DNA of 33,667 nucleotides, taken from NCBI GenBank assembly GCA_937988865.1, contig CALKHV010000034.1, positions 1-33,667 of the forward strand, read 5' to 3'. This DNA comes from an uncultured Propionibacteriaceae bacterium (GTDB taxonomy: Bacteria > Actinomycetota > Actinomycetes > Propionibacteriales > Propionibacteriaceae). Below, in pieces: positions 21,059 through 29,355 of the stretch (the first letter of the stretch is position 1; every line of letters starts with the position of its first letter). The position numbers and the translations under genes are program-made. The notes beneath the pieces were generated by a model. That model did no database searches. It was not told the origin of the DNA and saw only the letters and a list, made by a program, of their open reading frames with translations.

Positions 21059-22354
21059 ATGCTGCAGACCCTCGACTTCCGCGACGTGACGAGCGATCGG
21101 ACGCTTCCCCGCGCCGCCTTCGACGTCGAACACGCCGTCGAGCAGGTGCGTCCGATCTGTGATGCCGTCGCCGAACGCGGGGCGGACGCACTGTTCGAGT
21201 TCGCGGAGCGGTTCGACCATGTGCGTCCCCCGAGCCTCCGCGTCCCTGCGGACGTCCTGGCCAGGTGTGAGGCCGACCTTCCCGATGACCTCCGGGCAGC
21301 CTTCACCGAGTCGATCCGCCGTCGCCGAATGGTCTGTGGGTCGGTCGAACTCGAGAACTCGCCGGCCCCGATCGAGGTGGCTCGGGGCGCGGTCGTCGAA
21401 CAGCGTCTGGTCCCGGTCGGACGCGTGGGCCTCTACGTGCCCGGCGGTCTCGCGCCCCTCGCCTCGAGCGTCATCATGAACGTCGTTCCCGCCCAGGTGG
21501 CGGGCGTGGCGTCGATCGCGATCGCGTCCCCTCCCCAGGCCGGGTTCGGTGGCCTGCCGCATCCCAACATCCTCGCGCTGTGCCACCTCCTCGGCGTCGA
21601 CGAGGTCTACGCGGTGGGTGGCGCGCAGGCCATCGCCATGTTCGCCCACGGGGTACCCGACCTGTGCCCGGCCGTCGACCTCGTCACCGGCCCCGGCAAC
21701 ATCTACGTCGTCGCCGCCAAGCGGCTCCTGCGCGGCAAGGTGGGCATCGACTCCGAGGCCGGCCCGACCGAGATCGCCATCCTGGCCGACGACACCGCCG
21801 ACCCGCGCCACGTGGCCGCCGACCTCGTGAGCCAGGCCGAGCACGATCCGATGGCAGCGTCGGTGCTGGTCACACCGTCGGTAGCCCTCGCGGACGCAGT
21901 CCGTGCCGAGCTGGCCGTGCAGGTGCCCGCCACGTTGCACTCCGACCGTGTTGCCACCGCCCTGGCGGGGGAGCAGTCGGCGATCGTGCTCGTCCGAGAC
22001 CTGGAGCAGGGCCTCGAGGTCGTGAACGACTATGCAGCCGAACACCTGGAGGTGCAGGTGGCCGACGCGCCCGCGTGGGCCTCGCGCGTCCGCAACGCAG
22101 GCGCGGTCTTCGTCGGCTCGTGGAGTCCGGTCTCGCTGGGCGACTACTCCGCGGGTTCGACCCACGTGCTTCCCACGGCCGGGTGTGCTTGTCACTCCTC
22201 GGGCCTCGGCGTCCGGAGTTTCATGAAGGCCATGCACGTCATCACCTACACCCGGGACGCGCTGCTCGACGTGGCCGACGGGGTGGAGGTGTTCGCCGCG
22301 GCGGAGAACCTCCCGGCGCACGGTTTCGCCGTCACCATCAGGAGGCAGTCATGA
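21059..22354 (+). CDS. hisD: Histidinol dehydrogenase (HisD)
   Basis: The 431-residue zinc enzyme oxidises histidinol to histidine in two NAD-dependent steps. Signature segments are VGLYVPGGLAPLASSVIMN, the loop VYAVGGAQAIA, DLVTGPGNIYV, IDSEAGPTEIAI, the catalytic Glu-His in NDYAAEHLEV, and GDYSAGSTHVLPT. Length is normal. It heads the hisDCBH cluster and probably starts on a leaderless transcript. Its stop overlaps the hisC ATG (ATGA), with AGGAGG just upstream for hisC. Confidence 0.96.
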   Translation: MLQTLDFRDVTSDRTLPRAAFDVEHAVEQVRPICDAVAERGADALFEFAERFDHVRPPSLRVPADVLARCEADLPDDLRAAFTESIRRRRMVCGSVELENSPAPIEVARGAVVEQRLVPVGRVGLYVPGGLAPLASSVIMNVVPAQVAGVASIAIASPPQAGFGGLPHPNILALCHLLGVDEVYAVGGAQAIAMFAHGVPDLCPAVDLVTGPGNIYVVAAKRLLRGKVGIDSEAGPTEIAILADDTADPRHVAADLVSQAEHDPMAASVLVTPSVALADAVRAELAVQVPATLHSDRVATALAGEQSAIVLVRDLEQGLEVVNDYAAEHLEVQVADAPAWASRVRNAGAVFVGSWSPVSLGDYSAGSTHVLPTAGCACHSSGLGVRSFMKAMHVITYTRDALLDVADGVEVFAAAENLPAHGFAVTIRRQS

Positions 22355-23463
22355 ACGAACCGGCTCGCACCAGTCTCTCCGACCTGCCGTTGCGCCCCGA
22401 ACTGGTCGGGGAGGCCCCCTACGGCGCCCCCCAGCTCGACGTCCCGGTGCGCCTGAACGTCAACGAGAACCCCTATCCGCCCAGCCCCGCGATCGCCGAC
22501 CAGATGGGCAAGGCGGTCACGAAGCTCGCGAAGGAGCTCAACCGCTACCCCGACCGTGAGGCCCTTGAGTTGAGGGCCGATCTCGCCAAATACCTCGGGT
22601 TCGGGCTCGGCCCACAGAACATCTGGGTGGCGAACGGTTCCAACGAGATCATGACGCATCTGCTGCAGGCGTTCGGTGGCCCGGGGCGGACGCTCCTGTC
22701 ATTCACCCCCACCTACTCGATGTACCCCGAGTACGCCCGCAACACCCACACCGCCTACGCCACGGCCCCTCGTCGCCACGACTTCACGCTGCACGCCGAC
22801 GACGTCCTGGCCGCGATCGCCGAGCACAAGCCCACCGTGGTGATCATCACGACACCCAACAACCCGACCGGCACGGTGACGCCCATCAGCGTCATCGAGG
22901 AGGTCTGCGAGAACACCGACGCGATCATCATCGTTGACGAGGCCTATCAGGAGTTCACGGAGTTCCCGGACGACTCGGCGCTCGCACTGCTGCCGCGCTT
23001 CGGACGGTTGGTCGTCAGCCGGACGATGAGCAAGGCGTTCGCCCTCGCCGGCGGACGTGTCGGCTATCTCGCGGCCTCGCCCGCCATCGTTGACGCCTGT
23101 CGCATCGTCCGCCTGCCGTACCACCTGTCGGCGCACTCCCAGGCAGTGGCCCGGGTGGCGCTGGCCCATGCCGGCGAGATGCTCGAGCGTGTGGACGAAT
23201 TGCGTGACACCTGCCAGGACATCCAGCACTGGCTGCGCCGCCATGGCCTCGAGGTCATCCCCAGCCAGGCGAACTTCTGCCTCTTCGGACGCTTCGCCGA
23301 TCGCCATGCCGTCTGGCAGGCGCTCCTCGACCAGGGCGTCCTCGTGCGCGAGACCGGGCCGGAGGGATTTCTCCGCGTCAGTGCCGGGACGCCCGACGAG
23401 ATGCACAGCTTCACCGAGGCGATGAAGCTCGTCCTTTCCACGACCCCCACGATCAAGGAGTGA
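22351..23463 (+). CDS. hisC: Histidinol-phosphate aminotransferase (HisC)
   Basis: The 370-residue class I/II PLP aminotransferase converts imidazole acetol phosphate and glutamate to histidinol phosphate. LNVNENPYPPSP is the typical N-terminus. ANGSNEIMTHLLQAFGGPG binds the cofactor phosphate, TPNNPTGT (168-175) and VDEAYQEF are family motifs, and Lys228 in SRTMSKAFALAGGRVGY is the PLP lysine. AGGAGG precedes the ATG, which overlaps the hisD stop. In actinobacteria such enzymes can also act on aromatic amino acids, but nothing here requires that. Confidence 0.95.
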   Translation: MNEPARTSLSDLPLRPELVGEAPYGAPQLDVPVRLNVNENPYPPSPAIADQMGKAVTKLAKELNRYPDREALELRADLAKYLGFGLGPQNIWVANGSNEIMTHLLQAFGGPGRTLLSFTPTYSMYPEYARNTHTAYATAPRRHDFTLHADDVLAAIAEHKPTVVIITTPNNPTGTVTPISVIEEVCENTDAIIIVDEAYQEFTEFPDDSALALLPRFGRLVVSRTMSKAFALAGGRVGYLAASPAIVDACRIVRLPYHLSAHSQAVARVALAHAGEMLERVDELRDTCQDIQHWLRRHGLEVIPSQANFCLFGRFADRHAVWQALLDQGVLVRETGPEGFLRVSAGTPDEMHSFTEAMKLVLSTTPTIKE

Positions 23464-23465
23464 CC

Positions 23466-24074
23466 ATGGCGCGTACCGCCGTCGTCGACCGCACCACCAG
23501 CGAGTCCAGCGTCCACGTCGAGCTCGATCTGGACGGGACGGGCGCGTCCACGATCTCGACCGGTGTGGGTTTCTACGACCACATGCTCACCGCTCTGGCC
23601 CGCCACTCCGGCATCGACCTGGTGGTCGCGACCACGGGTGACGTCCACATCGACGGGCATCACAGCGTCGAAGACACGGCGATCGCGATCGGCCAGGCGC
23701 TCGGTCAGGCCCTGGGCGACAAGCGGGGCATCACCCGGTTCGGGGACGCCGTCGTCCCCCTCGACGAGGCCCTCGCCCAGTGCGTGGTCGACGTTGCCGG
23801 ACGTCCCTACGTGGTCTGCTCCGGTGAACCGGACGCACAGGTCTACGCCCTCATCGGTGGGTCGGGCGTCCCGTATGCAGGCTCGATGACGCGTCACGTC
23901 GTCGAATCCCTCGCCCTGAACGCCGGGCTGTGCGTCCACCTGACGCTGATCGCGGGTCGCGACCCCCACCACATCTGCGAGGCCCAGTACAAGGCCCTCG
24001 CGCGTGCCCTGCGAACGGCTGTCTCGCTCGACCCGCGCATCACCGGCGTCCCGAGCACCAAGGGCAGCCTGTGA
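23466..24074 (+). CDS. hisB: Imidazoleglycerol-phosphate dehydratase (HisB)
   Basis: The 202-residue monofunctional dehydratase removes water from imidazoleglycerol phosphate. The manganese-binding histidine motifs are GFYDHMLTALARHSG, VHIDGHHSVEDTAIAIG and HHICEAQYKALARALR. There is no N-terminal phosphatase domain of the enterobacterial type. The ATG at 23466 is preferred over the GTG at 23460 because AAGGAG (23455-23460) lies five bases upstream. The stop overlaps the hisH GTG (GTGA). Confidence 0.95.
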   Translation: MARTAVVDRTTSESSVHVELDLDGTGASTISTGVGFYDHMLTALARHSGIDLVVATTGDVHIDGHHSVEDTAIAIGQALGQALGDKRGITRFGDAVVPLDEALAQCVVDVAGRPYVVCSGEPDAQVYALIGGSGVPYAGSMTRHVVESLALNAGLCVHLTLIAGRDPHHICEAQYKALARALRTAVSLDPRITGVPSTKGSL

Positions 24075-24700
24075 GTCGTCCCTCGCGGGTCGGCCTGCTC
24101 GACTACGGCTCGGGCAACCTCCACTCGGCTCGGCGGGCTCTGGAAGCGACAGGAGCCGAGGTGCTGGTGTCGAGTGATTCCGCCGCTTTCGACTCCTGCG
24201 ACGGCCTCGTGGTGCCCGGGGTGGGTGCCTTCGCGGCCTGCATGGCCGGGCTGGTGTCCGTGGGCGGAGACGACCTCGTCACGTCCTGGATCGAGCGTGG
24301 ACGCCAGTTGCTCGGCATCTGCGTCGGCCACCAGATCCTGTTCGAGACAGGCGTCGAGCACGGCATCCGGACGTCCGGGCTGGGCATCCTGCCCGGCACC
24401 GTCGAGCGTCTGGACGCTGAACGCCTGCCCCACATGGGGTGGAACACCGTCCAGCCACCACCGGATTCAACCTTGTTCGAAGGGCTGGCGTCCGAGCGGT
24501 TCTACTTCGTCCACTCCTACGGCGTCCACGCCCCCGACGGCCTCGGCGCGGGTGTGCGGGTCACCACGGCCACCCACGGCGGGGACACCTTTGTGGCCGC
24601 CTGCGAGGCCCCATCGGTCACGTCGACGCAGTTCCACCCCGAGAAGTCGGGCGAGGCGGGCGCGCGACTGCTGTCCCGGTGGGTCGCGACGCTCCTCTGA
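24071..24700 (+). CDS. hisH: Imidazole glycerol phosphate synthase glutaminase subunit (HisH)
   Basis: The 209-residue class I glutamine amidotransferase feeds ammonia to HisF. VGLLDYGSGNLHSA opens the domain, LLGICVGHQILF carries the nucleophile Cys84, MGWNTV is the family loop, and FHPEKSG supplies the His-Glu pair. The start is a GTG overlapping the hisB stop. Its partner hisF is not in the window. Confidence 0.95.
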   Translation: MSRPSRVGLLDYGSGNLHSARRALEATGAEVLVSSDSAAFDSCDGLVVPGVGAFAACMAGLVSVGGDDLVTSWIERGRQLLGICVGHQILFETGVEHGIRTSGLGILPGTVERLDAERLPHMGWNTVQPPPDSTLFEGLASERFYFVHSYGVHAPDGLGAGVRVTTATHGGDTFVAACEAPSVTSTQFHPEKSGEAGARLLSRWVATLL

Positions 24701-24716
24701 CCCGCGCCCACTCGGG

Positions 24717-24722
24717 TAGGGT
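24717..24722 (+). promoter_or_regulatory. -10 box for a leaderless priA mRNA
   Basis: TAGGGT is followed by seven bases and the priA GTG at 24730. It lies in the 29-bp gap after hisH and suggests that priA and the following lipid-like genes have their own promoter. Confidence 0.55.
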
Positions 24723-24729
24723 CAGGGGC

Positions 24730-25464
24730 GTGGCGAACTTGGTACTCCTCCCAGCCGTCGACGTCCAGGACGGTCGGGCCGTCCAGTTGACGCAGGGCGT
24801 CGCTGGCTCCGAGAAGGTGTTCGGCGACCCCCTCGAGGCTGCGCTCCGGTGGCAGCGTGCCGGAGCCGAGTGGCTCCACCTGGTCGACCTGGACGCCGCC
24901 TTCGGTCGCGGGTCGAACGCCGACATCACCGCGAGGATCGCGTCCGAGGTGGGCATGTCTGTGGAACTCTCCGGAGGGATCCGCGACGACGCGTCCCTCG
25001 AACGTGCGCTGGCCACGGGCGCGAGGCGCGTCAACATCGGCACCGCAGCCCTGGAAGACCCTGAGTGGTGCGATCGCATCATCGGCGAGCACGGCGACCG
25101 GATCGCAATCGGGCTGGACGTCCGGGGCACTCGGCTGGCGGCCCGCGGTTGGACGCGCGAGGGCGGGGAACTGTGGGAGGTGCTCGACCGTCTCGAAGCC
25201 GCCGGCTGCGAGCGCTACGTGGTGACGGACGTGGCCAGCGACGGCATGCTGAGCGGCCCGAACCTCGAGCTGCTCGCGTCCGTCTGCGATCGGACGTCCG
25301 CGAAGGTCGTCGCGAGCGGCGGCGTCAGCACGCTCGACGACATCCGGGCCCTCCGCGCGATGGTCGATCGCGGCGTCGAGGGTGCCATCATCGGCACAGC
25401 CCTGTACGTGGGCAACTTCACCCTGGTGGACGCCCTCGCGATCGCCCGGGGGGAAGTCGAATGA
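24730..25464 (+). CDS. priA: Bifunctional HisA/TrpF isomerase (PriA)
   Basis: The 244-residue TIM barrel isomerises ProFAR (histidine pathway) and, in actinobacterial PriA, also PRA (tryptophan pathway). Asp11 in LLPAVDVQDG and Asp171 in VTDVASDG are the general acid/base pair. LVDLDAAFGRGSN, ELSGGIRDD and ARGWTREGG (Arg139, Trp141, matching Arg143/Trp145 of the M. tuberculosis enzyme) support PriA rather than plain HisA. No trpF is seen in the window, which fits dual use. One oddity is Gln19 where HisA/PriA proteins I know have Arg (GRAVQL versus GRAVRL). The start is GTG and the stop overlaps the next ATG. Confidence 0.92.
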   Translation: MANLVLLPAVDVQDGRAVQLTQGVAGSEKVFGDPLEAALRWQRAGAEWLHLVDLDAAFGRGSNADITARIASEVGMSVELSGGIRDDASLERALATGARRVNIGTAALEDPEWCDRIIGEHGDRIAIGLDVRGTRLAARGWTREGGELWEVLDRLEAAGCERYVVTDVASDGMLSGPNLELLASVCDRTSAKVVASGGVSTLDDIRALRAMVDRGVEGAIIGTALYVGNFTLVDALAIARGEVE

Positions 25465-27815
25465 GCGAGTCGTCCCAACCCCCGTCGGCCGCGTTCGGTG
25501 ACGCCGTCGCCTCGCACACCCCGCCCCTGTTGACGGGACGCATCCGCGACCTGCTGGCCGGCAAGAAGATCGTGATGACCGGCGTCACCGGGTTCATCGG
25601 CGAGCAGTTGCTGTGGAAGATTCTCACGGAACTGCCTGACACCACGCCCAGCGTGCTGGTGCGTCCCAAGGGCTCGAACACGGCCCGGGATCGCGTGATC
25701 GCCCTCGTCAGGAAGCCGATCTTCAAGAGCGTCCGCGAGGCGGCCGGCAGCGCCGAGGCGCTGGTCGACGCGCGCATCGAGGTGATCCAGGGCGACCTGC
25801 CCAACGTCCCCGACCTGCCGCGCGACCTTGACGTCGTGCTGCACTGCGCGGGTGACGTCTCGTTCGACCCACCCATCGACGAGGCCTTCCGGACGAACGT
25901 CGTGGGCACCAAGGCCCTCATGGACAAGATGCTCGAGGCGTGCAGCGACGAGTCCGGGACGCTGGTCAGGATCCCCCATTACGTGCACGTGTCGACGGCC
26001 TACACCGCCGGACGCCGTCGTGGCGCGATCCCCGAGGCCGCCCACGAACACACGGTCGACTACGTGCGCGAGACTGCGTCCGCACTGGCGATGAAGGACT
26101 ACATCGAGACGGCCAGCCGGACGTCCGAGCGACTCGCGGCACTGCGCAAGCTCGCCGAGCGCGACCACCGCCAGGCCGGATTCCTGACCACCGCCGAGGA
26201 CACGGAGCGCCGTCGTCAGGAGTGGGTCAAGGAAGAGCTCGTCAAGGCCGGCACGGAACGTGCGCGCTCGCTCGGCTGGACCGACGTCTACACGTTCGCC
26301 AAGGCCATGGGGGAGCGTGTGGTTGCCGATATCGGACGGGACATCCGCGTATCCATCGTGCGTCCCGCGATCGTCGAGTCGTCGCTGGTGCACCCCTACC
26401 CGGGGTGGATCGAAGGCTTCAAGATGGCCGAGCCGATCATTCTCGCCTACGCGAAGGGCACCCTGCCGGAGTTCCCGGCGTCCCCCGACGCGGTCATCGA
26501 CATCGTGCCCTGCGACATGGTGGTCAACGCGATCATCGCGGCCTGCGCGACCACCCCGGAGATCGGGCGCCCCGAGTTCTACCACTCGTCGTCGGGTGCG
26601 AGGAATCCACTCACCTTCCGCTCGGTCTACGAGTTGATCCACGAGTACTTCACGAAGCACCCCTACGCCTCCGGCCGGGGGAGCGCACCCCTCGCCGAGT
26701 GGCACTTCCCCGGTCCCGAACCGGTGGAGCGCACCCTCACGGCTGCAGAGTTGGCGCTCAAGGTGGGCAACCTGGTCGTGAGCTACAGTCCGCGGAGCAA
26801 TCGGACGCGCGCCTTCGCGGCGATGCTCGACAAGCAGGGCAAGCAGGTGTCCTTCCTGCGTCGCTACCTCTCGATCTACGGTGAGTACCTGCAGTCCCAG
26901 GTGCACTACGTCGACGACTACACACTTGCCCTGCACCGTTCGCTGCACCCCGACGACGTCGAGGCCTTCGCGTTCGACACGGGCAACTTCGACTGGCGGT
27001 ACTACCTGCAGGACGTGCACGTCCCGGCGATCACCGACCCCGTGAAGCGGCTCGAGGCTGCCCGGCGTCGCAGGGCCGCGACGAGCACCACCTATCGCGA
27101 GCTCAAGCCCACCGCGCCCGGGTCCGTGCTCGCGGCCTTCGACCTCGACGGCACGGTCATGGCGACCAACGTCGTCGAGACCTATCTGTGGGCCCGGCTG
27201 CCTGAGCTGTCCATGCCGGCCCGCGCACGCGAAGTGGTGGGACTGCTCGGACGCCTGCCCGCCTACATCGGGGCCGAGCGGCGTGACCGTGCCACCTTCC
27301 TGCGGTCGGTGTACCGCCGCTATGAAGGCGCCGACCTCGCGGCGCTCGAGGACTTCGTCGACGACCAGATGGCCCCGTTCATCCTCGACCGGATGTCACC
27401 GGACGCGATCCGGCGCATCCGCGAGCACCGGGCGGCTGGGCACACGACGATCCTCATGACGGGCGTGATCCGGCCGCTGACACGGCCGTTCGAGGGCCTC
27501 TTCGACGTCATCGTCGCCGCCGAACTCGCAACGGACGCAAGAGGTCGCTGCACGGGCTTCCTCTCGGGCCCCCCGATGGTGGGGGAGTCGCGGGCCGCGT
27601 GGCTGCGCCACTACGCCGACCTGCACCAGGTCAACCTGACCACCTCGCACGCGTACGCCGACTCGCACGTCGACCTCCCGATGCTCAATGCCGTCGGCTT
27701 CCCGGTGGCTGTGAGCCCCGGCGTGGGCCTGATGCGCGCGGCCAAGGTCAAGGGTTGGTCGATCGTCGAGTGGCCGGTGCCCTCACCCCTGCCCCGCTGG
27801 AAGATGCCCTCCTGA
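25461..27815 (+). CDS. Fatty-acyl reductase fused to a HAD-IB hydrolase
   Basis: The 784-residue protein joins two enzymes. Residues about 30-530 form an extended SDR/fatty acyl-CoA reductase: NAD(P) motif TGVTGFIGEQL (40-50), HVSTAYTAG, catalytic YTFAK (Tyr277, Lys281), then a FAR-type C-terminal part. Residues about 555-784 form a HAD-IB phosphatase-like domain with DLDGT (561-565), TILMTG and DSHVDLPML. The reductase would make fatty aldehyde or alcohol from acyl-CoA or acyl-ACP; the HAD substrate is unknown. It starts in the priA stop (ATGA) and leads a lipid-like gene group. A wax, fatty-alcohol or ether-lipid role is inferred. Confidence 0.85.
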   Translation: MSESSQPPSAAFGDAVASHTPPLLTGRIRDLLAGKKIVMTGVTGFIGEQLLWKILTELPDTTPSVLVRPKGSNTARDRVIALVRKPIFKSVREAAGSAEALVDARIEVIQGDLPNVPDLPRDLDVVLHCAGDVSFDPPIDEAFRTNVVGTKALMDKMLEACSDESGTLVRIPHYVHVSTAYTAGRRRGAIPEAAHEHTVDYVRETASALAMKDYIETASRTSERLAALRKLAERDHRQAGFLTTAEDTERRRQEWVKEELVKAGTERARSLGWTDVYTFAKAMGERVVADIGRDIRVSIVRPAIVESSLVHPYPGWIEGFKMAEPIILAYAKGTLPEFPASPDAVIDIVPCDMVVNAIIAACATTPEIGRPEFYHSSSGARNPLTFRSVYELIHEYFTKHPYASGRGSAPLAEWHFPGPEPVERTLTAAELALKVGNLVVSYSPRSNRTRAFAAMLDKQGKQVSFLRRYLSIYGEYLQSQVHYVDDYTLALHRSLHPDDVEAFAFDTGNFDWRYYLQDVHVPAITDPVKRLEAARRRRAATSTTYRELKPTAPGSVLAAFDLDGTVMATNVVETYLWARLPELSMPARAREVVGLLGRLPAYIGAERRDRATFLRSVYRRYEGADLAALEDFVDDQMAPFILDRMSPDAIRRIREHRAAGHTTILMTGVIRPLTRPFEGLFDVIVAAELATDARGRCTGFLSGPPMVGESRAAWLRHYADLHQVNLTTSHAYADSHVDLPMLNAVGFPVAVSPGVGLMRAAKVKGWSIVEWPVPSPLPRWKMPS

Positions 27816-27831
27816 CCCGATTGGAGTGACG

Positions 27832-29355
27832 ATGTCACGACCCGGCTTTACCCTCGACGTCGACGAGCGCACCCAGCCCCTGCTCGTTGCGCAGGGCACG
27901 CGCCTGCGGCTGGAGCGCTTCGGCCTCGGCACGCACGTCGTCTACCCCGGCGACGGTCGTCCCGTCGGTGACCCGACCCCGCTCGTGGCCGCGGCGCTCG
28001 CGTCCCCCCTGGGGACCGCCCCGCTCGCCGCGCAGCTGCACGCGGGGATGGCGCTCACCATCGTCATCGGTGACCTTGGCTCCCCGCGTCCGCGCATGGG
28101 ATCGGACGTCCGCAGGCACCTCGTCGAGCAGGTCCTTGTCCTCGCGGCGGCCGCGGGCGTCGACGACGTGGCGGTCCTGTGCGCGAACGGACTTGCCAAG
28201 CGTCCGTCGGACGCAGAGCTGACCGACGTCGTCGGCGAGCGGGTCGTGCGGTCCTTCGCGTCCACCGGGGGGCTGCTCAGCACTGACGCCACCGACCCTG
28301 CGTACGTCGACCTCGGGGTCATCGACGGGCACGAGATTCGCCTCCATCCCCGCATCGCAGCGTCCGACCTCGCGGTCAACATCGTGGTGACGTCAAGCTG
28401 GTCGACGTCTGCGGGACTCCAGCTCGTCGCCCTGACCGACGTCGCCACCCTCGACTGGGCGCTCGGTCTCGAGACCTCCTCCGACCGGGTCAGCGCGGTC
28501 ATCGGCCTCGTCGAGGCGTCGGTCGCCACCTTCACCCTGGACGCCGCCCTCGGTGAGCCGGTGCTGCCGGACGCAGTGTCCTTCCTCGGACGCAGGGAGT
28601 GGGAGTGGCGGGTCCGCGACCAGGTGGCGTTCGCCACGGCCCGCCAGGCCCTCGCCGTGGCACCCAAGCAGGCCATCGCCCGATTGTTCTCCGACCTGGC
28701 TGCCGGCTACCCCGTGCTCGGGGTTGCCGGCGGCGCACGCGACCAGGTGCACGCCTCGATGTCGACCGTGTGGACGAACGCCGTCGCCGTTCAGGGGCCA
28801 CCGGCGTCCGACGTCGGGGTCGTCAACGTGTGGCGCAAGGGCAGCCTGCACGCCGACCCGGCGAGCGACCCGCTGGGGGCCGCCCACCATGCCGTCGCAG
28901 AGCAGCCCTCGCTCGTCGAGGGCGGACAACTCGTCCGTCCGGGAGGAGTCCTCGTCGGCTTCCATCCTTTGTCGAACCGGTTCTCGAGCCGGACGAACTC
29001 GGTCGGGGCCGACTTCTTCGCGGAGGTGCTGCCGGCGTCCACCGACCCGACCGAGATCCGCGCGACCTTCCAGGACCGGTTCTCGACCGACCCCTGGTAC
29101 GGCGAGTTGTACCGCGGACGCCACGGCCACCACCCGCTCCTCACCTTCCACCGCTGGTACGCGACCGCGCGGGCAGCTGCCACCTATGCCGATGTCGTCT
29201 GGGTCGGCGCCGACCGGCGCAGTGCCGAACTGATGGGTTTCCGGGCGGCCTCGACCTACGCGGACGCCCTCGAGATCGCCTCCGGGCACGTGGGACGCAC
29301 GCCGTCCATCACCGTGCTGCACGGTGGGGGCGGGTCGGTGGTGAGGGTTCCGTGA
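27832..29355 (+). CDS. LarA-like (DUF2088/lactate-racemase fold) protein lacking catalytic residues
   Basis: The 507-residue protein resembles LarA nickel-pincer racemases in its N-terminal pattern (ALTIVIGDLGSPRPRMGSD, 74-92, then AAAAGVDDVAVLCANG) and its C-terminal pattern (PVLGVAGGARDQVHASMSTV, then LVRPGGVLVGFHPLS). Key positions differ. The ATGxHR region is CANGLAKRPSD (117-127) with no histidine. The segment that normally holds a catalytic His and the cofactor Lys reads VVTSSWSTSAGLQLVAL. It is therefore probably not a LarA-type racemase and may be a different enzyme or a structural partner. The ATG at 27832 follows TTGGAG; GTG 27826 is less likely. The stop overlaps the plsC-like start. 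Confidence 0.7.
   Translation: MSRPGFTLDVDERTQPLLVAQGTRLRLERFGLGTHVVYPGDGRPVGDPTPLVAAALASPLGTAPLAAQLHAGMALTIVIGDLGSPRPRMGSDVRRHLVEQVLVLAAAAGVDDVAVLCANGLAKRPSDAELTDVVGERVVRSFASTGGLLSTDATDPAYVDLGVIDGHEIRLHPRIAASDLAVNIVVTSSWSTSAGLQLVALTDVATLDWALGLETSSDRVSAVIGLVEASVATFTLDAALGEPVLPDAVSFLGRREWEWRVRDQVAFATARQALAVAPKQAIARLFSDLAAGYPVLGVAGGARDQVHASMSTVWTNAVAVQGPPASDVGVVNVWRKGSLHADPASDPLGAAHHAVAEQPSLVEGGQLVRPGGVLVGFHPLSNRFSSRTNSVGADFFAEVLPASTDPTEIRATFQDRFSTDPWYGELYRGRHGHHPLLTFHRWYATARAAATYADVVWVGADRRSAELMGFRAASTYADALEIASGHVGRTPSITVLHGGGGSVVRVP

Noticed and set aside
20987..22321. N-terminal extension of about 445 codons that would fuse antisense hisD to DUF554
   Set aside because: The extension is a shadow of hisD. 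DUF554 proteins start at the ATG complementary to 20984-20986, which has its own GGAG site.
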